From the NCBI GenBank assembly GCA_019925095.2, contig CM034411.1, forward strand, positions 4,937,501 through 5,001,500: a DNA stretch of 64,000 nucleotides, read 5' to 3'. The position numbers and the translations under genes are program-made. Position 1 is the stretch's first letter. Each line of letters starts with the position of its first letter. Below, piece after piece: positions 12,113-23,782 of the stretch. A model generated the notes under the pieces. That model saw only the letters and a list, made by a program, of their open reading frames with translations. It was not told the origin of the DNA and made no database searches. The stretch is from Dendrolimus kikuchii. Taxonomy: Eukaryota; Arthropoda; Insecta; Lepidoptera; Lasiocampidae.

Positions 12113-12584
12113 ATAATACTAATTCTATTTTATAATAAGTGAAGCAACCTTATAATCATAACGAATACAAACTTTTGTCTCGATTAGACCTTGCATTCTT
12201 TATCACCTTAGCATTAAATCCCGGTTGAGCCCCATATTACCGTTTCAGAACCCAGGGACCGTTTACTTATATTTTTCACCTCCACTTGGCATGATTTTTG
12301 CTTTACAATTCGATTAAATAATCCAATTGGTATGAAGTCCGTCTTCATATTTGCAAAAAAGTCATTAGACTAGTAAAGTCCCATGGTTTCATTAGTTTTA
12401 AAATATGATAATTAATAATGTCAACCGGATTTGCTTGTGAAAATTATTAGCGCTAAATGTCAAGAGTATTCTAGTATTTTCTTATAATTAAATCTATTAT
12501 GTTCACTTTTGGTTCTACAGAAAATGTACCCATACAAAATAATATAATTATAATATATACCTACATCGCCTGATTCAAATTTCT

Positions 12585-12707
12585 TTGAATTAGGTTGCCT
12601 GGAATAGATCGCTTTGAGCGATAAGGCCGCCTATTGTATTGCCTAGAAAATATTGTAAATATGGTCTGTTTTTGTAATTGTATACTTTGGTGTGCAATAA
12701 AATGTTA

Positions 12708-12770
<63 letters not shown>
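12585..12770 (+). mobile_element. CR1-like LINE-D 3' tail ending in (TC)n(TA)n
   Basis: TTGCCTGGAATAGATCGCTT, GAGCGATAAGGCCGCCT and GTGCAATAAAATGTTATC match the 3' tail of the LINE at 33806-35640 and the fragment at 20290. A simple repeat follows from 12706 to 12770. Confidence 0.78.
12706..12770. repeat. (TC)n then (TA)n microsatellite
   Basis: A dinucleotide run directly follows the LINE tail at 12585. The 116-codon plus frame across it is an artefact of the repeat. Confidence 0.95.
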
Positions 12771-12772
<2 letters not shown>

Positions 12773-12912
12773 ACTATCTCAGATTAGTTAAAGATTACTA
12801 CCTAAAGCTAGAGTGTTATTGTTTACTTTTGTATGTATATAATATAATATGTGTATTTATTTATGTATATATATTATCATATTTTATTATGAATTATGAA
12901 TATATTTTTCCA

Positions 12913-12972
12913 CCAAGTGGGCCGTCTGCCTGTCTGCTGAACTCCTGCAATAAAAAAAAAATAAAAAAAATA
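12913..12972 (+). mobile_element. SINE-B 3' stub
   Basis: Only the last 50 bases (AAGTGGGCCGTCTGCCTGTC to CCTGCAATAAAAAAAAAA) remain, a strong 5' truncation that supports target-primed insertion. Confidence 0.85.
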
Positions 12973-13051
12973 TATATATTATGAATTAACTAAATTATTG
13001 TACAAGTGCTGGTTTAGCAACTACCGACTTTTGTTGTCCTTCTATACTCCA

Positions 13052-13200
13052 TCCAAAGGTTGTCTGGAAGAAATCGCCAAGGGCGACAGGACCGCCGATT
13101 GTACTTGTATATTAATGTTCTTGATTTTATGTTGCATTTTTAATAATACTAGTTCATAAGTTTTCTGTAATGGTTTACAATAAAGTCTTAACTATATTTT
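13052..13200 (+). mobile_element. CR1-like LINE-D 3' tail, second copy
   Basis: AAGGTTGTCTGGAAGAAATC, GACAGGACCGCCGATTGTA and AATAAAGTCTTAACTAT follow the same tail pattern as 12585-12705. Confidence 0.7.
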
Positions 13201-13223
13201 TTTATAAGAGCTCCCAAAACGCC

Positions 13224-13385
13224 TGATGGACTCTTCGGGTAATTAGAGGGATAGTTCCTACATCGAATCAGTATGGCGATCCAGCGAGGTAACGTAGCCA
13301 GCCTTCTGGGAACCTTGCCCATTGACTTGGGTGACCTAAGCTCAGTATTCTACACATAGTCTCAAAAAAGTAGGTAAATTATAAC
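13224..13385 (+). pseudogene. LINE-F C-terminal fragment
   Basis: The frame reads [20 protein letters not shown] and ends SVFYT-stop. The upstream part is scrambled. Confidence 0.6.
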
Positions 13386-16135
13386 ATAACTAAGTTCTCT
13401 TTATTATATAATTTATGTATGTTTTGATAGAAATAAAATTTTATATCAATTCAAAATTAATAAACAAACAAGCAAATAAATGCATTGACATATTTATTTA
13501 TTAGTAGTGTTTCAAAATTAGAAACATCTAACGTCCCTCTAATTGTAAATATCTAATAAATTGGACGACGTTATGCACCTATAGACATAGTATATAATAA
13601 TATTTATATTTAATTAATGTGGTATATTGTTTCGATTATAAAAATATAACTGTTAAGCTAATATTAAAGGTTCATTTCTGTCTTTGTGATGAATCAATCA
13701 AAGTGACTCATATAAAAACATACTTCAATCATTCAATCTCATTAGATACCGTAGTGTTAATTCAGTTGTGAGCTTTTCAATCAAATTGTTTCAATGTGGT
13801 TGATATATTTATATATTACCTTTTAAATATAAATATTTTTAATATTTATAATATAATTCAAAAATATCAGTAATAGTTTAAATATGAAGAAAGCTCTTTC
13901 AGTTTGTACAAAAATATAATGAAAGAGAATAGAGCGTTTGTATTGCATCATCATTAACTCATCAGTACATATTATCAAAGCTAAAATTTCATATCGAAAG
14001 CATTTAATTAAATAAGCTATCCGACTTCTCCCCACCATAAATTCTGCTATAGGCTGGGCGTTTCCGATAGATTTTAATACAAAATCCACTGAAATCACCC
14101 CAATATATACATTTTTTACCCCCCAAACCCATCCTCCATAATTGAACGTTGTGAAAACTATCGCGTTAGTAAATGACCCCACAACCCCCCCAGTTTTCCA
14201 ACATGGCGGCAATCAATAATTCCGGGCAATGACTGCGATGACTCGTCATGCGCAGTGTAATGCCGGATCATCGGAAAACCTGAACTTGACTTGGCGAAAA
14301 CGAAAGTTAGCATGTTTCTACTACATTCTTGGCATTCGTCTGCTGTACATAACAATGTTATAGTATGTGTATACAGATATTCTAAATAATCGATGACTTC
14401 ATTTTGATGATTTTTATATCTTGCAGTATTAAAATCTACTTGTACATCTAAATCATTTTAAGAATTCTCACCAGTTATTTTATTATACTTAGTAATCAAT
14501 GATTGAATAAATGAAATTAAATCATCAGTTTTACATGTATATTTTGATATTGATTTCAAACTTAGCAATGTACATGAGAAAAATATATCGGAGTTTTATT
14601 GTAAGGATATAATGGTGGACCTGACTGTAGTGATGTCATTTTTATCGTTATCTTTTGCAAAAGATAATGACAGACATAAAATTTTGTGTTAAATGCAATT
14701 GCTGTAGTTTGTGTGATTATCTTGATCATTTCTGAAAAGTATTTTCTGAATAAATTCTCTTAAGTACTATATTACAGGCTTATAGATTCTGACGTATAAG
14801 AACCATTTGATTTGATTGTCTCGTGCTTAAGAGGTATCTAATTAAAAATGTTAAAGTCTGGAAATACTTTACCTTGTAGGTTGTCTTCAATCGCCTATCG
14901 TAGTCCCAATTTGTTCTAAGTAAATTCGTATTTTCTGTGATTTTCGATGTCTTTCCTTCCTTGTTCTACTTCGTTCTTAATATCTTCTGATTCTTTGTTA
15001 ATTTATGTTTCAGTATTGTCTGTTTATTGTATGTCTAGCCCTTGTTAAGCCCTTTTTAAATTTTATACATACTCATATAAAACTTTACAGGTAGACAAAG
15101 CAAACATTTAACTAATTCTTAACGGTAATTTTATTTTAATTTTGTACTATTAAACAAATGTAGCAACAGTAAGGTAAATTTTGACTTTTGCTAACTTTTT
15201 TGGCGTAATTTTATCTTACCTTTTTACTATTATTTTAAGGCCAATTTAAGGCACAATATTTTTGGTATCTTAATTTTTGTATTATTATCATCAGCCGTAA
15301 AATCTGAATCGGTTGATGAAATTGGTCTAATCTTTCTCCAAAATCTTATTCGCCAAATATCTCAAATATCACTTAGCCTTAACTTGTAGTCCAGAGTCAT
15401 TCACTAAATTACTTTTCACTAGATAATATATAGAGTTTGTTTATAAAAATCAATATAAATCAATATTAAAAGTTCCAAAATTAACCAGTGTTGTTTAAAG
15501 TCACTTAAAGAAATTAAATGTTTAATATTTTCTTTTCTATTGTTTCCTTGTAATAACGGTTGATATAAACATAAAACTTGTTCTATTGCGAAAAAACGGG
15601 GTTCTTTATCGTCAAATGGCGATGGTTTTAATTTGTTATGTCCTAGATTTCCATTTGCTATGAAATCTTAAGGACTTTGTGTTTCTTGCGCATTTAACTT
15701 ATCGGTGACCACATCTATAAATCCATGGTATTCTGTGTGTTTCTCTCATGGATTTTTTCCTCCTTATTCTAAGGTAGTTTCTCCCGGATGGCCGTTGATG
15801 TTGTTTTAGCCCTTTACGACGAATCCAAGCAAAACTACCTACAGTTGCCTTAACACTATAGTTTTACAGTTTGTATCAAATGAAACCGGTTAAAGTCTAT
15901 TAAGAGTTCAAGTGTTGCTGAATACTATTTTATTGGTTACAAAGCGTTCACTTAAAAACTATTTGATTATGTGAGTAACAAAAAAATTGAGTCTCTATTG
16001 CATAAAACTATTTCTTGAATGTGACGGCGGGCACTGGCTTCAAAAGACGCATGCGCAAAAATTTTCAAATTCCGAATTTTGAACACCAAATGATTGGTTT
16101 ATACGAATTCGTTTTGTTTTTGGATTTTTAGGCCG
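13386..16135. other. Longest stretch without recognised gene or repeat
   Basis: About 2.7 kb, AT-rich. The only distinct patch is 14030-14340, GC-balanced with C-runs (ACCCCACAACCCCCCCAG) and AACATGGCGGC, a YY1/Pho-like site. It might be an unrecognised regulatory region or a decayed element. No exon is supported. Confidence 0.4.
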
Positions 16136-16477
16136 TTAAGGATTGTTCCTTTTTTGATTTTTGTGGGTATTTTGTGATTTTATTTTCAAGCGCGGTGGCG
16201 GTTTTTTTTTGCGCGCTGCGTAGGTGTTATACACGCGTCTGGTACTGCCACACCGGCCACACTGATGGCTGCGAGATGCACTGCTGCTGCAGTGGGGTCC
16301 GATGACTTGGGTATGGGTTAACCCCCCAAATGCCACCCTATGGGCCCGACTCATACCATTCGCGTGCACCTCGAAATCATCAAATAATGATTTTGCATGT
16401 TTATAATAAAACTCCACGCATTCACGCAGAGCTTGTTCATTGTGAATTCTAAACTGGATTACCGCATACATTCCCAC
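16136..16477 (-). CDS. Open frame of unknown nature (possible orphan exon, 113 aa)
   Basis: The frame starts MGMYAVIQFRIHNEQALREC and continues VEFYYKHAKSLFDDFEV. It is preceded by an acceptor-like TTTACACGCAG, and a donor-like GTATGAGT follows GCGAATG near 16358. Downstream codons (SSSASRSHQCGRCGSTRR) look low-complexity. I do not recognise a family. It may be a single host exon, a retroelement leader, or chance. Confidence 0.25.
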   Translation of the reverse strand: MGMYAVIQFRIHNEQALRECVEFYYKHAKSLFDDFEVHANGMSRAHRVAFGGLTHTQVIGPHCSSSASRSHQCGRCGSTRRVYNTYAARKKKPPPRLKIKSQNTHKNQKRNNP

Positions 16478-16717
16478 GACTGCGTGTAAATGTTTTAGAA
16501 TAAACTATTTACATATTGTTGTTAATATAATTTGGCTAGCTTTATTAAATGCGATCAATAATTGCACCGCCTCTTTCGACCCAGTGGTGTTGTACCTGTT
16601 TAATATTCGCAGCAGCGAGTGGGTTGGAACATTATTAATATTGCATTTTCATCTACCACCAAAATTTTACATAAGATTTGTAGTTCAGTCTGTTAATAAC
16701 AGCTCATAAACGCCCTA

Positions 16718-16835
16718 CTAAGCCTAGTAGCTGAGTTGTTAATCACTCGCGCCCCGAATTCGAAAGGCGCAGGTTCGATTCCTAGCCGGAAACCATACAC
16801 CACTTAGGCAGTATTGTTACTTTTATTTATTTATT
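16718..16835 (+). mobile_element. SINE-A head, diverged
   Basis: AGCTGAGTTGTTAATCAC is followed by a B-box-like AGGTTCGATTCC and CACTTAGGCAGT. The body is missing or decayed. Confidence 0.55.
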
Positions 16836-17060
16836 GAAAAAAAAACCAACAGCCTATATTAATAACACAAACAAAATAAGTATTTATAACGTAGGGCCAA
16901 TAACAGGTTTTTCTGAGTTAAATGGTGAGCAAACGAGCGAATTAAAGTATAAAAATGCAATAAATATATGCATAGTGAAATAAGTATATACTTACACACA
17001 TACAAACATAATAATAAATACATATGTATACAAGGATATTTAAATAAAACACATTGATAG

Positions 17061-17066
<6 letters not shown>

Positions 17067-17139
<73 letters not shown>
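17067..17139. repeat. (TA)n microsatellite
   Basis: A near-pure TA run. The minus-strand frame of tyrosine/isoleucine codons over it is an artefact. Confidence 0.95.
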
Positions 17140-17140
<1 letters not shown>

Positions 17141-17254
17141 CAATAACATTTAAATATAATAAAAAAATATTGATATTAACTAAAGATATTACTTACATAT
17201 ATTGATACAGGCTTAAAGTAACGAAACAAGTCAATATCGCTAAATTTAGTAGTG

Positions 17255-17400
17255 TTCCAATTACCCCGTGCTAACGGTGAAGCAAAACATCCTGATTAAG
17301 CCAATCCACCTTGCACAAGTGTGACGGGTATACTGTCCGTTCCAGAAATTGGAGCCGTCCTAATCTAGCATTGGGACGTTATGGGCTGTTATTATAAACA
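17255..17400 (+). mobile_element. SINE-A body fragment
   Basis: CGTGCTAACGGTGAAG, GACGGGTATACTGTCCGTTC and GGGCTGTTATTATAA belong to the SINE-A body. The head is absent. Confidence 0.65.
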
Positions 17401-17499
17401 TCCTACCTACGAAGGATCCTATCTAAGAACCGACGGTATAAGAAATGCTTTCACATGGTGATTTGGCGCGTTACACATTAGTTATCTTTATATGTATGT

Positions 17500-17630
17500 A
17501 GGCCGCATCACGATGTTTTTTATCATCGCCAGCACGTAGTAATTGTATCAATATATACATTCGATTTGCAAAACTGCCCCAGCAGTGCATGCTTCCCATG
17601 GTGCATTAGATACTAAGCTACCGAGAGTTA
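17500..17630 (-). mobile_element. SINE-A head fragment, degenerate
   Basis: GCATCACGATGTTTT, GCACGTAGTAATTGTA and AGTGCATGCTTCCCATGG follow minus-strand SINE-A order. Confidence 0.55.
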
Positions 17631-17691
17631 ACTAGTAAAGTAGTAAGTTGAACAAATGGTCAGTACTAATGAAGATTTGCGTTCTTTTAGC

Positions 17692-17810
17692 TGATCCTAA
17701 TATTACATACATACATACATACATAACTTCACGCCAGTTCCCTTGCGGGGTAGGCACGAACAATAGAGTGCCATTTAGGCTTATTCTTACACTTCTTGAT
17801 CCTAATATTA
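17692..17810 (-). mobile_element. LINE-E 3' stub with 14-bp target duplication
   Basis: TGATCCTAATATTA at 17692-17705 and 17797-17810 brackets about 90 bp: (CATA)n tail, then the complement of the [14 protein letters not shown] end. Confidence 0.92.
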
Positions 17811-17832
17811 ATATTGCATATTCCAACGCTAA

Positions 17833-18617
17833 GGGTAAGCGCACACGATCCACAGGCGACAGCCACAAAACGCCGCCATTTGAAGCTAGAAGCAGCTACA
17901 AACCTACCTGACGCGCGCGAAAGCCACTTATGGTCAGTGGTAGACACTTGCGGTCCGTGGCTACTACTTTTTTTAATCCATCCTGTGCAGTATCATAATG
18001 GACTCCGACGAAGGTTTGATTGCGCTGCTCCTGATAAAAAAGTCACCGTAGAAAACAATACCGCCGTTATTGGATACATCCAATTTTAACAAATGTATCG
18101 AGCGAGCATTTTGAAAATCTTTCAAACCATTTAAGCAAAATTTTCAAGCATTTTCATTTAAGTTTATATCCAGATTTTGAGACCTGACTTTATTACAAGA
18201 CAGATTTAGTTTTTCTCCTCTATTACTGTAACTATCGCTTTTCGTATCCCAAATAGCAGACCGGGCTTGAATATACAATGTATTCTGAAAATGCCACGTA
18301 CAAATTCAAAATATTGTTATATGCCGTCAAAGGAATGCGCACACCTGCCTTTCGTAAAAGCGCAGTTTATTGTCTTCCCAGATTTAGGAATTCTTTTGTT
18401 TACTTTGTGTTTAGAATTTGTAATTAAGAAAAACATGCTATTGTTTTTCTACTTGTTTAATGGCCGTCATTAGTGTCGAACTAATCCTTATTGTTATTGT
18501 TTTCAACTTCGTTGGCCGTTCGCAGGTGCGCAAATTACATTTTCTTGGAAGAACCCAGCCCACACCATCGATTGTGTCTTGTAGAGGCTGTCGCGTGTTG
18601 CCCGTGTGCGCCGAGGC
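17833..18617 (+). mobile_element. Harbinger/PIF-type element, internally deleted
   Basis: Flanking TAA triplets (17830-17832 and 18618-18620) and ends sharing GCGCACAC with GCGACAGCC further in match the 3-bp target duplication of PIF/Harbinger. At 17999 an ATG opens MDSDEGLIALLLIKK, a start typical of Harbinger transposases in insects as I recall them, then a stop. The DDE domain is not visible. The element is therefore non-autonomous or decayed. Confidence 0.65.
17999..18090 (+). pseudogene. Harbinger transposase N-terminal remnant
   Basis: The start MDSDEGLIALLLIKK is followed by a stop and then IPPLLDTSNF in frame. The remainder of a transposase is not found downstream. Confidence 0.5.
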
Positions 18618-18620
18618 TAA

Positions 18621-18959
18621 GCAAGTTACATTTGTGTTATGAGCAATATAAAATTAAAAACTGCAAATGCAAAAGCAAATAAAAAAAGTTCGTTTACGAT
18701 ACCGAAATTAACCTACTGGGCATCGACCCTGCTACTTTAGCTTTTATTCAACTAAGCAAACCTATTCTAGTATACATAGATAATAAGTACCTGAAATTAG
18801 TTTGAAAGTCGTTGCCAACGCCTTGAATATATATTTTACATCAGGCGCTTTATTCTTTCATTTAAGGATCAAGTGCGCTAGTAATTCAACTCTTTTCTTT
18901 CACCTTGTTTTGCCAATAATACTGCCCATGCAATTAACTGACCCGTGAATTGTCTATAT
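18621..18959. other. No recognised gene
   Basis: AT-rich, with short frames only. It lies between the Harbinger element and a family C repeat. Confidence 0.4.
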
Positions 18960-19634
18960 ATAATATTATAACATTCTAAACATGCCATGTCTGTACATTA
19001 AAGCTATTAAAAAAACTACTGGAATAGACTATATAAACGACGGAGAACATGATGCATTTTTTTTTTTAGATTTCTTGTCTGTTTGTTCTGGATTCAGTGT
19101 AAAAACCACTGGGCTGAGTTTGGTGCAGTTTTTACTGATTGAGAGCTAATTCTTAGACAGACCCTGCGCTACTTGTTATCCTGGGATTCCCGCGAATATT
19201 TTACCAGGAGTGATATAAAGTTGTTAGGGTGTATGAAAATTAGTTTATTCCGACACAGGTTCCAGTAAAACGATAGCTTACATTCTTTTTTTAAATGGTA
19301 AAATACTTTGTGTCTCGAGATGTCCGTGTGTTTTTTCGCTGCAATGGTATGAATTAGTTATATTAAGTCCCTTTTGAAGTGATGCGATACTTTGTACATA
19401 CATACATACATAGCTTCAGGCCAGTTCCCTTGCGGGGTAGGCACGAACAACAGAGCTCCATTTAGGCTTATTCTTACACACGTCACTTGCTTTTTTGACA
19501 TTCATAGCTCTTGTCATGCACGCTGGTCTGTTCTTAAAGCTCCTGACATCACCTTCTGCTAGTATACGATACTTTGTATTCTAAGAATCTCGCAGGAATC
19601 GTGGACGAAGTCACGGGCAAATCCTAATAAGTAT
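18960..19634 (+). mobile_element. Family C repeat, interrupted by a LINE-E stub
   Basis: It contains ACGGAGAACATGATGCAT, TTTCTTGTCTGTTTGTTC, AACCACTGGGCTGAG and, after the insertion, GTGGACGAAGTCACGGGC. Its right end is near CCTAATAAG. Confidence 0.55.
19385..19578 (-). mobile_element. LINE-E 3' stub with 12-bp target duplication
   Basis: CGATACTTTGTA at 19385-19396 and 19567-19578 flanks the (CATA)n tail and the end of the LINE-E frame. It is inserted into the family C repeat. Confidence 0.92.
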
Positions 19635-20289
19635 ATATAATTTTCTCCACATTATTTATATGGCCGAACGAAATAATATTTAATAGATAATTAAATTTAC
19701 ACAGATTTAAACATAGGCTATAGATAGACAGATATATTTTATTGCTAACCAAATATTACAGACGCTACCTTTACTTTTATTTCTAGAAGATTCTTTTCGC
19801 AAAATTTACCTCCGGAATCGAAACCGAGACCTCCGAGTTCCCGTCAGATAGGCGAACCACAGAGACGTCATATCTTAATGAAACAAAGCTTTGTAGCGAA
19901 TTTTTTTCAACGTGGCTTCATCTACTCGACACTCGTAATTTTGAACTTCATTTATATAATATAAAATTAAGTTTGTTTTAAATTTATATGAAGTTAATTC
20001 GCTGGTGATATAGTTTGGTATATATTTTTTGCAACAGACGGTCAATTTTACGAGGCTTAATATGATAACGGCAACTTTGTACCGTCAGCAACGAAAGTCA
20101 AGCAGATTTACAAAATAAATTTTGCAATAAATTCAAATCTTTAAGTTCTCCTTAACTTCATAATGGTACTTAATAAATGTTATACTTATAGCAATTAATA
20201 CCGTCCTGTTATAAGACTGACTACTAATAATATTTATTAACGTTCTCTATAGAGAACAGATAAATATCATAGTTATATTATTTGCTATA
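19635..20289. other. No recognised gene
   Basis: AT-rich. The segment at 19800-19870 (GAATCGAAACCGAGACCTCC) recalls a tRNA-like B-box context but is too short to assign. Confidence 0.35.
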
Positions 20290-20450
20290 GTTCAGATAGA
20301 TAGATAGATAACACTTTATTGTACACCATTACAGAAAACATAGAAAAACTTATAGCCTAAAAATATTCTAAATGTGCACAATGGGCGGTCTTATCGCTAA
20401 GAAGCGATCTCTTCCAGACAACCCGTAGTTTAGTAGTTTGTATGTTACTA
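20290..20450 (-). mobile_element. CR1-like LINE-D 3' tail
   Basis: AGATAGATAGATAACACTTT, GGCGGTCTTATCGCTAAGAA and TCTTCCAGACAACCC are the complement of the tail at the 3' end of the 33806-35640 LINE. Confidence 0.78.
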
Positions 20451-21411
20451 AAACGGCCCCAGAGATGTATGTCGTATATTAGCCATAAAATAAATATACA
20501 TTTATCTTGCTTAACTTGGCAATGTGTAACATCGTAATATGTATGATGCATTTATCACTAAAAATATTTTTAAGGATTCTCAGACCCATAAATTAATGTC
20601 AATTAAATGCTTTATTAGGGTTTCATAGTTAAGCGAGAATAAGAGTTAAGGTTCAATACCGTTGAGATACCTTTTGTTATTTAATGTAGCTATAACCCTT
20701 TAGCCGGTTTTTTATTATTGTGATTTCTGCTTTTGTAAGCGATTTCTTCTAAGCCCGGTCTTAAAACTTGAAGTTTTGCTCACATAAGCCTTTAACGCTA
20801 CACCCGCATTACGATTCTTAATATTGGACTTATATTCTTACAGCTGAGTCTGGTATTGATAAAGTGCAAATAGTCGACGCTCAGCCTAGATGCTTGCGTG
20901 CGCAAAACTTCCACGTCTAAGGCCGAAATTTTATTATATATAAATAATTAAATAGGTTTATAAAGACCTAGGGGTCTGGGTCTAATGATAATTCTACAAG
21001 GACACACCACGCCAGATTTTTTAATACATTGCAAGCCTTCTATTAATAATTTCGAAGGACTAAGTTGAATACAAAACTGAACATATTACTTTAATGTAGA
21101 TTAACGTTAATTATGATTATATTACTTAGAAATTAATACAATATTAATATTAAAACTTGTCAATTGTTTTGCTCTCAGTACAATGGATAGTACAGCATGT
21201 GCAGTTATTAATAATATACAAAATTTTGCAAGCACATCCTTTAACGGGGGTTACTGGTGTATATGGATGAAAGCGATATAATATGATATATATTATATTA
21301 TACATATTACAGATAATATGGCTAACATACAGCTGGGCAAAAAATGTAAAGTTCATAATAAAACAGTAAACATATACATAATTACAGTACCTAGACACTA
21401 GAGACGGACAC
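20451..21411. other. No recognised gene
   Basis: AT-rich intergenic sequence. No domain or repeat family is seen. Confidence 0.4.
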
Positions 21412-21710
21412 TAGAGATTTCCAGAATATTCGGCATCTCTCGGTATTCGGACACTTCTTTAACTATTCGGCATTTGGCCGAATAGTGCGTGGTATTTGTC
21501 TGAAATGGATACGCTTTACTAGGATGAGAAATCCCTTTGTGAACAACGCGTTGCGTGGCAGCTCTAGTTAATACATACTTTAAACTATCAATAAGTTGTG
21601 ATCGAAATATACACATTTTTGAGTAATATGTTCGTTGTTTTTTTACGATTTGTAATTCGCCCGAATTCGGCCAAATACCGAATAGAAGCCGAATATTCGT
21701 GGCATCTCTA
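21412..21710. mobile_element. Short TIR element with AATATTCGGC ends (hAT-like MITE)
   Basis: The 23-bp ends start TAGAGAT and share AATATTCGGC in inverted orientation, with sub-terminal ATTCGGCATTTGGCCGAA and its complement. There is no coding capacity. Repeated CCGAATATTCGG-like motifs are typical of some hAT MITEs. A clear target duplication is not seen. Confidence 0.6.
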
Positions 21711-22084
21711 CTTCTCGCGTTATCTTTATGGGTCATCATACGAGTACAAAATATACATGTCCGTCAATGTAAATCACAGCGATATTTTTTAAGAGTATAT
21801 TAAACTCTAACGGCCTTACTTATAATCCTTTCTTAAATTTAAAGAAACTGCTCAGCAACTGATTAGTGAAAATCTTACCCATAAACTCCTCTTTAGTCGA
21901 ATATTTTGGGTACAACCTACGTTAATCATTCAAATTTCGTTCATCTGTGCTCCTCTTAGGTAAACAACAGGTAATACACGTTTATAAGTGAAAAAAAATT
22001 ATATTCATTGATTAAGGTCTGATTCTGATTCTCTTACTTAAGAGATGGCTAATCGTTTCTTAACGAGATTATTATAAGTAAGGC

Positions 22085-22500
22085 CATTTATCTATATATT
22101 AATACGTGAAGCAAAAACTTTGTACCCCTTTTACGAAAATTGCGCTGACGGAGGAGTATGAAATTTCGCACACTTATAGTTTATATAGAGAAAGAGTGCA
22201 GAATACTAATATTTTTTAAAAATAATTCATAAAAAATACATTAAATCATTAAAAAAACATTACACACACTCCCATGTATTTGACACACACACACGCATAT
22301 ATACTCATTTGTTTATTGTTAAAGTCAAATTAACAGTCTTGAAATTAATAGTCTTGGCGAAATCTGTGATTATACAAGTATAGTCTTTAACAACAGAACC
22401 ATAATACTGTTCAAATTTATAATTTAAATTGGTCGAATTGCGACCACGGACGACCACTGGTGGATATAATTAGGAGTAGATAGTATAATGAAATTGTGAA
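22085..22500 (-). repeat. Repeat W (unclassified interspersed repeat)
   Basis: TATATTAATACGTGAAGC, AAATTGCGCTGACGGAGGAG, TATGAAATTTCGCACAC and GGCGAAATCTGTGATTATA recur, in the opposite orientation and split by the Penelope insertion, at 46100-46322 and 47990-48118. Confidence 0.7.
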
Positions 22501-22667
22501 ATAACTAAACATTATGTAACCGAAAAATTTTTGAACAAATTATTGTACATTGTTAAAAGCGTAAACAACCTTTATATGTACATTGCTGGCCGGATAAAAA
22601 AATAAACCAAATATTTACAATACTGATTAGAATCGTAATGTGAAAAAAGTTCCAATAAACGTCTTAT

Positions 22668-23035
22668 CCGTACAGGAACGGAGAAAGAATACAATTTCTT
22701 GCGACCGGGCGGCCTGTCGTTACAAGCGATAAAACAACCCACAGCTAGGTGGTAGAGTATTTGCCCGTCTAGATGGCTACCACCCCGCTCTAGAGTATGC
22801 CGCCATAACAACCATGAGCTGTGTTCCGGCATTAGTAGTCAGCTTCCAATATTCCTTTAACCCTAAAGCAGCAGCAGCAGCACATTACAAATGTCCATAG
22901 ATCCATAGGTTATAATGTGTCAAACCTGCCTTCCTAGCTTGCCATACATATAATGACGTGCTCAAGAAATACACCCAGGAGATGGTCACTGCTTTCCATC
23001 AAGTCTACCTGTCTGTTGTACGTACAATAAAAAAA
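22668..23035 (+). mobile_element. SINE-B copy, diverged, with extra segment
   Basis: It starts ATCCGTACAGGAACGGAG and ends GTACAATAAAAAAAG. Between 22910 and 22985 it contains a SINE-A-like GTGTCAAACCTGCC stretch, probably a small insertion or recombination. Confidence 0.75.
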
Positions 23036-23068
23036 GAGAGTGACGGTATCATGATATTACCATCGTAC

Positions 23069-23464
23069 TCACAATAAGCCATTAAGACCCAACATTGAAA
23101 AGCATGAATTTGTCAACGAAAAATCATTTAATAAAATTCCCAATACAGTCGATCCAATAAATCCCATACTATCGGAAAATATTTCTGCATTTTTCCACCA
23201 GTCATCTCCCCGTATACGGTATATAACACCCCCCATGTATTCTGTTAATGTAATTATTCCCGTCAATTTTGAACAAAATATTTGTTTGTGTTTGTTTGTT
23301 AGTAAGTGTGTGTATAGACGAGCGTTTGGGAATGCCTGCACTGGTGAGATTTTGAAGACAGAATTCAGTTCGAATACTAACAGTGCCAGTGAACTTCGTT
23401 CGTGTTGCCATAACGACATTTGGATGGATGGATTGTCAAGGCAAAAATTGTATGTGCAGTTCAC
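23069..23464 (-). CDS. Open frame with donor-like end (possible orphan exon, membrane-protein-like)
   Basis: The frame is open across EYMGGVIYRIRGDDWWKNAE, IFSDSMGFIGSTVLGILL, FSLTNSCFSMLGLNGLL and then reaches a strong donor, TTATT|GTGAGT. The hydrophobic pattern could fit one exon of an insect chemoreceptor or another membrane protein, but no signature is recognised and no partner exons were found. Confidence 0.25.
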   Translation of the reverse strand: MNCTYNFCLDNPSIQMSLWQHERSSLALLVFELNSVFKISPVQAFPNARLYTHLLTNKHKQIFCSKLTGIITLTEYMGGVIYRIRGDDWWKNAEIFSDSMGFIGSTVLGILLNDFSLTNSCFSMLGLNGLL

Positions 23465-23556
23465 ATGCCGTAGAAGTGACTTCAGAGACTTTACTCACAG
23501 ATAATTCTTCTCTAACTTTTATTACTATAATTATAATTATTTTAGTTTTATAATTA

Positions 23557-23765
23557 GTCTTGGAAGGCCACGACACACCTTCCATGATCAAATTGATCGT
23601 GTACTAGGAGAAGGTGATGTCAGGAGCCTTAAGAACAGACGAGCGTGCATGACAAGAGTTATAAATGTGAAAGAAGCAAGTGAGGTGTGTAAGAATAAGC
23701 CTAAATGGCGCTCTGTTGTTCGTGCCTACCCCGCAAGGGAACTGGCGTGAAGTTATGTATGTATA
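23557..23765 (+). mobile_element. LINE-E 3' stub
   Basis: It starts at TTGGAAGGCCACGACACACC and ends at GGGAACTGGCGTGAAGTTAT plus a short (TATG) tail. TATAATTA on both sides may be the target duplication. Confidence 0.85.
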
Positions 23766-23782
23766 ATTATTTTAGCTTACAT

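Noticed and set aside
12634..12984. 116-aa plus-strand ORF
   Set aside because: It runs through the (TA)n repeat and a SINE-B stub; an artefact of low complexity.
16859..17149. 96-aa minus-strand ORF
   Set aside because: Made mainly of the (TA)n microsatellite codons.
21398..21739. 113-aa minus-strand ORF
   Set aside because: It covers the TIR element 21412-21710, which has no coding homologue.
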